A DNA stretch of 64,000 nt, taken from contig NZ_JAKIKU010000004.1 in assembly GCF_023283985.1 (NCBI RefSeq), forward strand, positions 124,001 through 188,000. The letters are read 5' to 3'. Position 1 is the stretch's first letter; each line of letters opens with the position of its first letter. Both the position numbers and the translations under genes were made by a program. Source of the stretch: Shewanella electrodiphila. Its GTDB lineage: Bacteria > Pseudomonadota > Gammaproteobacteria > Enterobacterales > Shewanellaceae. The notes beneath the pieces are model-generated. The model saw only the letters and a program-made list of their open reading frames with translations, searched no databases and had not been told where the DNA came from. Below are positions 56,500-64,000 of the stretch, piece after piece.

Positions 56500-57435
56500 T
56501 TATTTAACGAATTCAACACCTAGGTTGATATCGCCTTTTAGTGTATCAAGCATTGCATCACGTGCATTGGCTTCAAACGCGCTAACTTCGCCGTATGAAA
56601 GAACTTTTTCAACGCCGTTTTTGCCTAGTACTACAGGCTGTGCGAAGAATTCAGCATGTTCACTGCCGCCATCTACGTATGCACACTCAACAACGTTTGC
56701 TTCACCTTGAAGACCACGTACTAATGATAGACCGAAACGACATGCCGCTTGACCCATTGAAAGTGTCGCACTACCGCCACCCGCTTTAGCTTCAACAACT
56801 TCAGTACCCGCATTCTGGATACGTGTAGTAAGTGCTGCAACTTCTTCATCAGTAAAGCTTACGCCTTCAACCTGTGAAAGAAGTGGAAGAATAGTCACAC
56901 CACTGTGGCCGCCAATAACGTTAATGTTTACATCAGCAACGTTTAGACCTTTAAGGTCAGCAATGAAAGTTTCAGAACGGATAACATCCAGTGTAGTAAC
57001 ACCGAATAAACGATTCTTATCGTAAACACCTGCTTTTTTAAGTACTTCAGCAGCAATTGCAACCGTAGTGTTTACTGGGTTAGTGATCACACCGATTAAT
57101 GCTTTAGGGCAAGTCGCAGCCACTTTTTCAATCAAGTTACGAACGATACCCGCGTTGATGTTGAAAAGATCTGAACGATCCATACCTGGCTTACGTGCAA
57201 CACCAGCAGAGATTAACACAACATCAGCGTCAACTAATGCAGGCGTTGGATCTTCGCCAGCAAAACCAGTTACTTCAACGTCTGTTGGGATGTGGCTTAA
57301 ATCGACAGCAACACCTGGAGTAACAGGAGCAATGTCATAAAGAGACAACTTTGAGCCTGCAGGAAGTTGAGTTTTTAATAGTAAAGCTAGGGCCTGGCCA
57401 ATACCGCCAGCAGCACCAAGTACAGCTACTTTCAT
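56500..57435 (-). CDS. mdh: Malate dehydrogenase
   Basis: A 311-residue NAD-dependent malate dehydrogenase of the TCA cycle. [20 protein letters not shown] is the NAD-binding motif, [14 protein letters not shown] the substrate loop, and [15 protein letters not shown] holds the catalytic His. ATG 57435 is used: the family starts with MKVAVLGA and GGAGATA lies upstream; the start at 57447 would add four residues. It is divergent from argR as in E. coli. Confidence 0.97.
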   Translation of the reverse strand: MKVAVLGAAGGIGQALALLLKTQLPAGSKLSLYDIAPVTPGVAVDLSHIPTDVEVTGFAGEDPTPALVDADVVLISAGVARKPGMDRSDLFNINAGIVRNLIEKVAATCPKALIGVITNPVNTTVAIAAEVLKKAGVYDKNRLFGVTTLDVIRSETFIADLKGLNVADVNINVIGGHSGVTILPLLSQVEGVSFTDEEVAALTTRIQNAGTEVVEAKAGGGSATLSMGQAACRFGLSLVRGLQGEANVVECAYVDGGSEHAEFFAQPVVLGKNGVEKVLSYGEVSAFEANARDAMLDTLKGDINLGVEFVK

Positions 57436-57489
57436 AATTATCTCCAATAACGTTCTAGTGTATGACTTCTAAATGTATGATTCGCAGTT

Positions 57490-57505
57490 TGTGACATAGA
57501 TCATA
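57490..57505 (-). promoter_or_regulatory. CRP-like site upstream of mdh
   Basis: TGTGA-N6-TCATA, one mismatch from the TGTGA-N6-TCACA consensus, about 60 bases upstream of the mdh start. Further TGTGA halves lie at about 57670. Assignment by pattern. Confidence 0.4.
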
Positions 57506-57631
57506 TTTCTTGTGGCGTCACATTACTGCATCAGCGAGACAATTTCAATTATCCGTTAGTGGAGTAAGGTGAATTACTTATTCTATGATATGTATATAAA
57601 TAATCACTGATTTAGCCATTTACACTGTAAA

Positions 57632-57647
57632 GTGAATTTTTATTCAC
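57632..57647 (+). promoter_or_regulatory. ARG box upstream of argR
   Basis: A perfect 16-bp palindrome-like site with TGAAT-N4-ATTCA spacing (57633-57646), the core of the ArgR operator. A second, wider pair (TGAAT 57705-57709, ATTCA 57717-57721) lies closer to the start. This supports autoregulation of argR and possibly of divergent mdh. Confidence 0.75.
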
Positions 57648-57751
57648 CGATTTAGCTTATTTCTTGACTTGTGACGTTTATCTATTCAAAATGAACCCGT
57701 TTTGTGAATATATTGTATTCATTTTAATTATTACTATAAGACGAAAAAAAT

Positions 57752-58222
57752 ATGCCAGCGACCAAGAATCAGGATGAACTCGTTAGAACGTTTAAGTCGA
57801 TACTAAAGGAAGAGCGCTTTGGTAGCCAAAGTGAGATAGTTAACGCGCTGCAAGCAGAAGGTTTTGGCAATATCAACCAGTCAAAAGTTTCACGTATGCT
57901 GAGCAAATTTGGGGCCGTACGTACTCGAAATGCTAAACAAGAAATGGTGTACTGTTTACCTGCAGAATTAGGTGTTCCTACCGCAGGTAGCCCAGTAAAA
58001 AACCTCGTCCTCGACGTTGACCATAACCAAGCAATGATTGTGGTTCGCACCAGCCCTGGCGCTGCACAGTTGATCGCTCGCTTATTGGACTCAATAGGTA
58101 AGCCTGAGGGGATTTTAGGAACGATTGCTGGAGATGACACTATTTTCATTTGTCCAGCTAGCATCAAGACTATTGACGATACACTGGAAACGGTTAAGTC
58201 ACTGTTTAATTACAGCGAGTAA
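57752..58222 (+). CDS. argR: Arginine repressor
   Basis: A 156-residue ArgR. The N-terminal winged helix ([34 protein letters not shown]) binds ARG boxes. The C-terminal domain with [16 protein letters not shown] and [11 protein letters not shown] forms the arginine-binding hexamer. It represses arginine synthesis genes. ATG lies about 30 bases after the second operator half-site; length equals that of E. coli. Confidence 0.97.
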   Translation: MPATKNQDELVRTFKSILKEERFGSQSEIVNALQAEGFGNINQSKVSRMLSKFGAVRTRNAKQEMVYCLPAELGVPTAGSPVKNLVLDVDHNQAMIVVRTSPGAAQLIARLLDSIGKPEGILGTIAGDDTIFICPASIKTIDDTLETVKSLFNYSE

Positions 58223-58271
58223 TTAAACGATATCGGCGAACTAACCGATGTAAGACGGGAAGTCAGCCAAT

Positions 58272-58302
58272 AAAAAAGCAATGCCATCGCATTGCTTTTT
58301 TT
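58272..58302. terminator. Terminator after argR (bidirectional)
   Basis: AAAAAAGCAATG / CATTGCTTTTTTT with a 6-base loop, between convergent argR and the DyP gene. Confidence 0.92.
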
Positions 58303-58329
58303 GTGTCTGATAGTTAACAACTAAACAGG

Positions 58330-59268
58330 TTAGTCATTAGCAAACTGAGCTAAGAAATCTAATGAAGGGGCGAAAAAAGATGAGCCCGTTAATGCTTTAG
58401 TGAATTGCATTAAATGATCATGGTTACCATGGCCATCACCGTGCACCATACTGCGAAGCATTTCTTCAAAATGAGTTGGCTTGCTACAGGTCGAGATAAA
58501 CATTAACCCTTGCTCTTTTAATGAGCCAAACGGCATGCTTTGACGTAGGATTTCCATTGACTTACCATCAGCGTCTTTTAAGTTAACACGTTTAATATGG
58601 CTGGTTAATGGCTTATCTTCAGAAGCATATTCAATATCATCTTGCTTTGTTCGGCCGATAATATCTTCTTGTTTCTTCTGTGGTAGGCGATTCCACTTAC
58701 TTAAATTATGAGCATATTTTTGCACATGCACATAACTGCCGCCTTTAAATTGATTATCTTCATCAGCGACTAGCGCAACTTCTTGGCGACTACGCCCTTT
58801 CGGGTTTTCAGTGCCGTCAACAAAGCCTGTTAAATCACGGCTATCCATGAAACGGAAACCACGTTCTTCTTCAATTAGCTCAACCAAACCTTCAAACATT
58901 TGGCTAATTTCATTGGCAACTAAATGCAAAATATCATAACGATCACAGCGGATATGCATGAATAAATCGTACTCAATGGCAGGAGCATCACGATTCCCCT
59001 CTTGCATCGCTGGGAATGGACGCAATTGAGCTGGACGCTGTTCACCATAAATAGTGTCCCAATAGTTAGCACCAATAGCCACAAAACCATTAAAGGCACT
59101 GTCTGCATATTGATCTGATAACTCGTAAATATATTGGGCTACATTGGCTAAACAAGGACGCAGTTGAGCTTCAACGCCGTCATTTGCATTAAACATCAAG
59201 TAGACGCTATGCAAATTTCCTTCAGCACAAACTCCTAACTGTTCGCGAGGCATATTCTGTGTTTCCAT
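58330..59268 (-). CDS. Dyp-type peroxidase (YfeX-like)
   Basis: A 312-residue DyP-family haem peroxidase. FVDGTENPKGRS is the GxxDG motif with the catalytic Asp; SRQEVALVAD and FGSLKEQGLMFISTCSKP are also typical of this family. No Tat or Sec signal peptide is present, so it is cytoplasmic like YfeX/EfeB-related class members. ATG 59268 is used, with GGTGG upstream; TTG 59292 or ATG 59253 are possible. It lies alone, downstream of nothing obviously iron-related apart from the adjacent fbp operon. Confidence 0.9.
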   Translation of the reverse strand: METQNMPREQLGVCAEGNLHSVYLMFNANDGVEAQLRPCLANVAQYIYELSDQYADSAFNGFVAIGANYWDTIYGEQRPAQLRPFPAMQEGNRDAPAIEYDLFMHIRCDRYDILHLVANEISQMFEGLVELIEEERGFRFMDSRDLTGFVDGTENPKGRSRQEVALVADEDNQFKGGSYVHVQKYAHNLSKWNRLPQKKQEDIIGRTKQDDIEYASEDKPLTSHIKRVNLKDADGKSMEILRQSMPFGSLKEQGLMFISTCSKPTHFEEMLRSMVHGDGHGNHDHLMQFTKALTGSSFFAPSLDFLAQFAND

Positions 59269-59376
59269 GTTGGAATCAACCACCTTTGACAATAATAAGA
59301 TGCTAATATTGTAAGGTAGTTGAGCAATTTATTCCTTATGCTCTATACGATAATTAACCAATTTAGACTTAGGTCA

Positions 59377-60405
59377 CTAAAATATCACTAAAGGGTGTGC
59401 CGATATGGATAAATTCACTTTCTGACCAAGCTTCAATGCAGTTAATTGACTTCTCACTTCGAGCGTTTGTAACCCTACTTTAACCCAATAATGACAAATT
59501 GTACCCAGAAAACGCCTTTCGACAATTTCACCATGCCCTTGAGATGCTGGTTGTAAATCAATTTGTTGCGGTCGTAGTAGTAATTCACCTTGGCTATTAA
59601 GCGCCAGATTTAACGTTTTAGTACTCTCAATTAACCCTAAAACCGAAGAGACCTGTGTTGGGCTTTTAACCGTAACAGTTAAATAGTTGCCCTCGCCTAA
59701 AAACTCAGCCACATAACGCTCAATAGGTTCAGCATATAGCTCTTCAGCTAACCCATGCTGAACAATGCCGCCTTCTTTAAATAAAGCTAACTTATCAGCA
59801 AATACAAATGCTTCATCTTTACTGTGAGTAACAAATACTGCGCTAACGTTACGCTGCTTAAGGATTTGCCTAATTTCTAACATCATTTCGCTACGTACTT
59901 GCGAATCAATATTTGAAAAAGGCTCATCGAGTAATAGCAGTTCTGGCTGATAAGCCAGCGCGCGGGCAATCGACACTCGTTGTTGCTGGCCACCCGATAA
60001 TTCATGAGGGTATCGCTTACCTAACCCTTCAAGTTTAACCAGTTGCAACATATCTTCTAGGCGTTCACTGCGTTCTTTTGCAGTTAAGTCTTTTACTCCA
60101 AAAAGAATATTGTCGCTCACGGTTAAGTGGGGGAATAACGCATAGTCTTGAAATATCATTCCAATGCCCCGATTTTCACTCGGGACAAACACACCGTCAG
60201 CACTTAGCGACTGACCATTGATAGCAATACTGCCTTCACTAATGGCTTGCAGTCCGGCAATCGCGCGAAGCAATGTCGTTTTACCGCAACCACTTGGGCC
60301 TAAAAGAGCTACAATTTCACCCTGCTCTAAAGTCAGATTTAATCCTTTGAGAATCACCTGTCCTTGGTAGTCACTTTTTACATTTTGAATGGTCAATGTG
60401 GACAT
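59377..60405 (-). CDS. fbpC: Ferric iron ABC transporter, ATP-binding protein
   Basis: A 342-residue ABC ATPase: Walker A GPSGCGKTTLLR, Q-loop FQDYALFPHLT, signature LSGGQQQRVSIARAL, Walker B LLLLDEPFSN, H-loop VTHSKDEAF. A C-terminal TOBE-type region follows. It starts one base after the permease stop and powers Fe3+ import. It is the last gene of fbpABC. Confidence 0.93.
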   Translation of the reverse strand: MSTLTIQNVKSDYQGQVILKGLNLTLEQGEIVALLGPSGCGKTTLLRAIAGLQAISEGSIAINGQSLSADGVFVPSENRGIGMIFQDYALFPHLTVSDNILFGVKDLTAKERSERLEDMLQLVKLEGLGKRYPHELSGGQQQRVSIARALAYQPELLLLDEPFSNIDSQVRSEMMLEIRQILKQRNVSAVFVTHSKDEAFVFADKLALFKEGGIVQHGLAEELYAEPIERYVAEFLGEGNYLTVTVKSPTQVSSVLGLIESTKTLNLALNSQGELLLRPQQIDLQPASQGHGEIVERRFLGTICHYWVKVGLQTLEVRSQLTALKLGQKVNLSISAHPLVIF

Positions 60406-60406
60406 A

Positions 60407-62038
60407 TCAGCTCTCTTGCTCCAATGAACGGTTTAGGTAAATCAACGGGATAAGCCCAACAATTACAATCACAATAGCAGCTAAAGCACCATGTTCGAGT
60501 TGCTCATCTGAAACGAATTGAAAAACATGGGTCGCAAGGTTTTCAAATCCAATAGGACGTAGTAATAATGCCGCAGGAAGTTCTTTCATGCTTTCGATAA
60601 AGACCAGTAACGCGCCAGCAAATATACCTTTACGCAATAAAGGTAAGTGCACGCGCCATAATAACTGTCGTGGCTTTTGCCCCATGGTAATACTGGCCAT
60701 ATCTAATGAAGGCGATATGCGTTTATAGCTGTTTTCAATACTGCCGATTGAAATCGCCACAAAGCGAACACAGAAAGCAAAAATCAACGCAAACACACTG
60801 CCGGTAAATAGCAGGCCTGGTCCACGGGCATCAAAATAGTCATAAACATCATTAATCGCGAAATCAAGATAGGTTAATGGCACTAACACACCGATAGCTA
60901 ATACGGTGCCAGGGATCGCGTAACCTGTGCTACTTAACCGAGAAGGTAAAATGTCACTTTTACGCGGGCTCACTCGCCTAATAAACATCATCAGTAAGGC
61001 TAAAACAACGCAGATAAAGCTCACAACAGCGGCAATGTATAAGCTATTAAAACTGTATTGCCAAAAACGACTGTTCCAGCTTTCATCGAAATAGTCGATG
61101 GCATAACCCGCAAGCACCATAAATGGCAGTAAAAAAGCCAACACAATAAGTAAACTGCAATAGCTAAAAGACACCCAAGCTTTAACGCCTTTAAGGTGAT
61201 AGCGATCAGACTCAGTTAACCTTGATTGTTTTTGGAATAACTCTTGTTTACGACGGGCAAAACGCTCAAAACCCACCATAGCGAATATGACCAATAGCAT
61301 GATTGCTGATAATTTTGCTGCCGCTGAAAGGCTGCCATATCCTAGCCAAGTATCGTATACAGCAGTGGTAAGTGTTGGCACAGCAAAGTAGCTTACAGTG
61401 GCAAAGTCAGCAGCCGTTTCCATGGCAACTAATGCCATGCCAACGGCTAGCGCAGGTCTTGCCATCGGTAAACCTAATCGCCAAAAACTTTGCCAAGGAC
61501 TACAACCCATAATACGTGAGGCGTGCAATAAGCTCGAAGATTGCTCCATAAAAGCGGTGCGAGCCAGCAAATAGATATACGGGAATAACACCAATGACAG
61601 CATGATAGCTGCACCAGTTAAAGTACGAATATCAGGGAAATAGTAATCTTGAGGGGAGGTCCAGCCAAACACTTGCCTTAACATGCGCTGCACGGGGCCT
61701 GCATAGTCAAGCATGTCGGTATAAACATACGCAACAATATAAGCGGGCATTGCTAGGGGCAGTAATAATGCCCATTGAAAATATCGACGAGCAGGAAAGT
61801 CACACCTCGCCACTAACCAAGCAGCAGGAACAGCAATGACTAAAGAACCGAGACAAACCTGCAACATGAGCAACAGGCTGTTACTGATATAGGTTGGAAG
61901 TACGGTATCAATTAAATGACTAAAAACAGCTTCGTCAGGGAATGTTGCTTGTACTAAAAGTGCAAAAAGCGGCAATATTAATATTACCGCAATCGCATAA
62001 CCAGCGAGCGACCAGCTTCTGGTTAAGCCTAAGATCAT
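60407..62038 (-). CDS. fbpB: Ferric iron ABC transporter, permease
   Basis: A 543-residue permease with two fused membrane domains, each with an EAA-type loop (SRIMGCSPWQSFWRLGLPMARPAL and SITMGQKPRQLLWRVHLPLLRKGI), typical of FbpB/SfuB. About 12 membrane helices. It sits between the binding protein and the ATPase. Confidence 0.93.
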   Translation of the reverse strand: MILGLTRSWSLAGYAIAVILILPLFALLVQATFPDEAVFSHLIDTVLPTYISNSLLLMLQVCLGSLVIAVPAAWLVARCDFPARRYFQWALLLPLAMPAYIVAYVYTDMLDYAGPVQRMLRQVFGWTSPQDYYFPDIRTLTGAAIMLSLVLFPYIYLLARTAFMEQSSSLLHASRIMGCSPWQSFWRLGLPMARPALAVGMALVAMETAADFATVSYFAVPTLTTAVYDTWLGYGSLSAAAKLSAIMLLVIFAMVGFERFARRKQELFQKQSRLTESDRYHLKGVKAWVSFSYCSLLIVLAFLLPFMVLAGYAIDYFDESWNSRFWQYSFNSLYIAAVVSFICVVLALLMMFIRRVSPRKSDILPSRLSSTGYAIPGTVLAIGVLVPLTYLDFAINDVYDYFDARGPGLLFTGSVFALIFAFCVRFVAISIGSIENSYKRISPSLDMASITMGQKPRQLLWRVHLPLLRKGIFAGALLVFIESMKELPAALLLRPIGFENLATHVFQFVSDEQLEHGALAAIVIVIVGLIPLIYLNRSLEQES

Positions 62039-62056
62039 AAATACTTTCCAGTCAGT

Positions 62057-62077
62057 GCCGCATGATTATCATGCGGC
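62057..62077 (-). promoter_or_regulatory. Intercistronic hairpin between fbpA and fbpB
   Basis: GCCGCATG / CATGCGGC with a 5-base loop between the fbpA stop and fbpB. No T-run. Hairpins at this position usually protect the binding-protein mRNA and reduce expression of the membrane genes. Confidence 0.65.
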
Positions 62078-62091
62078 GTAATAAAGCATCC

Positions 62092-63111
62092 TTACAGATC
62101 AAATTTTACTTCATCAAGTAGCTTCACTGCTGCTTGATGGTTTTCTGCTAGCTTAAAGATTGGAAGACTATCAGCTTTGAAGTCACCCCAAGAGGCTACC
62201 ATTTCAGAAGGCTTCACATCCGCTTTAACCGGATACTCCATATTCACTTCTGCGTAAGATTTTTGAGCTACATCAGACGATAAAAACTCCATTAATTTTA
62301 TCGCATTATCTTTGTTTGGTGCAAACTTAGCGAGTGCCATACCTGAAACATTGATGTGAGAACCACGGTTTTGCTGATTTGGGAAATTGATATATACCGC
62401 TTCAGCCCAGCTCTTTTGCTTAGGATCTGACATCATTTTACCGAAGTAGTAGCTGTTACCGATAGCAATATCACATAAGCCTTCTTTCACCGCTTTAACT
62501 TGTGCTCGGTCATTTCCTTGCGGCTTACGCGCTAAATTGGCTTTAACACCTTCAAGCCAAGTTTTAGTTTCAGCTTCGCCGTGATGAGCGATCATTGATG
62601 CAACTAATGCGATGTTATAAGGGTGTTTGAAGCTACGCGTACAAATTTTCCCTCTGTACTCTTCAGAGGCTAAATCTTCATAACTTAGATCAAGCTTACC
62701 GACACGATCTTTAGAAGAATAAACATTACGAACACGCATAGTCAGCGCATACCAGTCATTTTCTGGTGAGCGATATTGCTCAGGAATATTGTTGTTAAGC
62801 GTGTCACTGTTAACATCAACAACTAAGTCTTTTTCGACCAATTCCATAAGGCGTGAAAAATCAGAGGTGAGTACAACGTCAGCAGGAGAAAGACGACCTT
62901 CACGAGCAATACGCTCTGCAATACCATCTTTAGCGAATACGACATTGACGTTAATGCCTGTATCCTGGGTGAATTTTTCTAAAATCGGCTCAACAAGAAA
63001 AGCTTGTCGGTATGAATAAACAGTAAGATCTTCAGCTGCTGTAGCAGTCATTGATCCCATTGATGACACAGTAGCTAAACCTAACAATGCTAGACTTTTA
63101 AACGACTTCAT
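62092..63111 (-). CDS. fbpA: Ferric iron ABC transporter, periplasmic binding protein
   Basis: A 339-residue solute-binding protein with signal peptide (MKSFKSLALLGLATVSS..., cleavage near TATAAE). LTVYSYR starts the mature fold and AIGNSYYFGKMM contains the tyrosine pair that coordinates Fe3+ in FbpA/FutA proteins. ATG 63111 is preferred over 63135, as it opens on the signal peptide and follows AAGGAGAATT. First gene of the operon, preceded by a Fur box. Confidence 0.93.
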   Translation of the reverse strand: MKSFKSLALLGLATVSSMGSMTATAAEDLTVYSYRQAFLVEPILEKFTQDTGINVNVVFAKDGIAERIAREGRLSPADVVLTSDFSRLMELVEKDLVVDVNSDTLNNNIPEQYRSPENDWYALTMRVRNVYSSKDRVGKLDLSYEDLASEEYRGKICTRSFKHPYNIALVASMIAHHGEAETKTWLEGVKANLARKPQGNDRAQVKAVKEGLCDIAIGNSYYFGKMMSDPKQKSWAEAVYINFPNQQNRGSHINVSGMALAKFAPNKDNAIKLMEFLSSDVAQKSYAEVNMEYPVKADVKPSEMVASWGDFKADSLPIFKLAENHQAAVKLLDEVKFDL

Positions 63112-63197
63112 TCCAAATTCTCCTTGGCGTTGCATAACTCACTTCACCTTGTCACAAATATATATGTAACAAAATAGTGAGTGATTGCTTATGGAAA

Positions 63198-63212
63198 TGA
63201 TAATAATTATCA
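63198..63212. promoter_or_regulatory. Fur box upstream of fbpABC
   Basis: TGATAATAATTATCA is a perfect 7-1-7 Fur inverted repeat, about 85 bases upstream of fbpA. It indicates iron repression of the transporter; the convergently spaced fpr gene reads toward it and is not obviously controlled by it. Confidence 0.88.
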
Positions 63213-63362
63213 GTTGCGAAAGGATAATAGATCGCTGCTAAAGGAGCAAGTGTTGTTTATGAATCCATCTTTGAATACCAAGGGGATTTATGTATTTATA
63301 AGCAATAAATCATATCCCAAGAGCTGCATAAATTAGATTTCATACAGCTTGCTCAAGGCAGG

Positions 63363-64000
63363 TTACCAATATTTCTCAACGGTGATTTGGCCAGGGGCTC
63401 GACGTAAGTTCTTCACTAAACCTTTTTCAATTAATGCTGTTTGCGCATCGGTAATCATTCCAGGATTGCCACAAATCATCACCTGAGAATTATCTTGATT
63501 AAGCGCAACTCCAGCTGTCTGTTCAAGAATACCGCTTTGTAATCCATCAGGAATTCGACATGACAAACCACCGCTATATGCTTCGCGGGTGACTAACGGA
63601 ATAAATATGAATTGGGTTGGGTATTTAGCTTTTAATGCTTCTAACTGTGGTAAATAGGCTAAGTCTTCAATCAAGCGAACACCATACACTAGCACCACTT
63701 TATCAAATCGCTGCCAAGGTTCTGCTGTTTCCATCATAGAAATAAATGGCCCAACAGCTGTACCTGTCGCTAAAAACCATAGATGCGGCCCTTGTAAGGC
63801 GCCGGTGGGAATTTCATCTAAAGTCATAAAGCCAGCCGCCTTGGTGCTCACTTCAATTGTGTCACCAATACTCAGTGCTTGAAGATCTGGGGAAAGCTGT
63901 CCGTCTTCTACAGCAACAGCCAACACTTCGATATAGTCTTTCCCTGGTGGGTTGACCACTGAATAGGCACGCGCAATACGTTTCTCATCACGAATTTGAC
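63363..64000 (-). CDS. fpr: Ferredoxin/flavodoxin-NADP+ reductase (5' partial)
   Basis: The frame runs off the right edge; a GTG at 63959 is internal, because upstream codons read QIRDEKRIARAYS, the FAD-binding RxYS motif. About 212 C-terminal residues are visible. WFLATGTAVGPFISMME and VMICGNPGMI are the NADP-binding elements, and the C terminus EKYW is typical of the bacterial Fpr class. It transfers electrons between NADPH and ferredoxin or flavodoxin. Confidence 0.93.
   Translation of the reverse strand, partial: QIRDEKRIARAYSVVNPPGKDYIEVLAVAVEDGQLSPDLQALSIGDTIEVSTKAAGFMTLDEIPTGALQGPHLWFLATGTAVGPFISMMETAEPWQRFDKVVLVYGVRLIEDLAYLPQLEALKAKYPTQFIFIPLVTREAYSGGLSCRIPDGLQSGILEQTAGVALNQDNSQVMICGNPGMITDAQTALIEKGLVKNLRRAPGQITVEKYW

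Overview
The window reads as chromosomal DNA of a Shewanella-like marine gammaproteobacterium. The evidence is local gene order: ubiI-ubiH-ygfB divergent from zapA-ssrS (6S RNA), a gcvT-gcvH-gcvP cluster, divergent mdh/argR, folX-folE-folM, and an fbpABC iron operon next to fpr. Base composition is moderate to low in GC. No tRNA, rRNA or CRISPR array was seen. The species call is inference.

Layout: 1-12 kb carries the end of a membrane protein (DUF3360-like), a divergent MTHFR-family protein, a Zur-like Fur regulator, a small secreted protein, and an operon of eight or more overlapping genes for an Mrp-type cation/proton antiporter (E, F, G, A-tail/B fusion, C, D, D, small membrane protein, D). 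12-27.5 kb is accessory. It holds (i) a minus-strand cassette of SLOG-SLATT membrane protein, WD40/2TM protein and TIR-domain protein, with a small beta-propeller protein upstream, which I read as a candidate nucleotide-signalling immune system; (ii) small secreted or lipoprotein genes among RAYT/REP repeats, with one RAYT gene carrying a nonsense codon and a truncated second copy; (iii) an AT-rich pair encoding a patatin-like phospholipase and a two-TM membrane protein.

27.5-37.3 kb is core: the glycine cleavage system, ubiquinone hydroxylases, YgfB, ZapA and 6S RNA. 37.7-43.6 kb is a three-gene insertion (GDPD lipoprotein, PEGA-domain membrane protein, DnaJ-type zinc-finger membrane protein) that separates ssrS from its usual partner fau/ygfA at 43.8 kb. 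44.8-64 kb holds a LysR/MFS divergent pair, tetrahydromonapterin genes, a two-adaptor RND efflux operon, a DCC thioredoxin-like protein, an SDR, mdh/argR, a DyP peroxidase, the Fbp iron transporter with a perfect Fur box, and the start-truncated end of fpr.

A recurring oddity is the number of short tandem repeats (unit 7-18 bp) at gene ends and between genes. One of them has copied the last five codons of an SDR gene, stop codon included, about fourteen more times.
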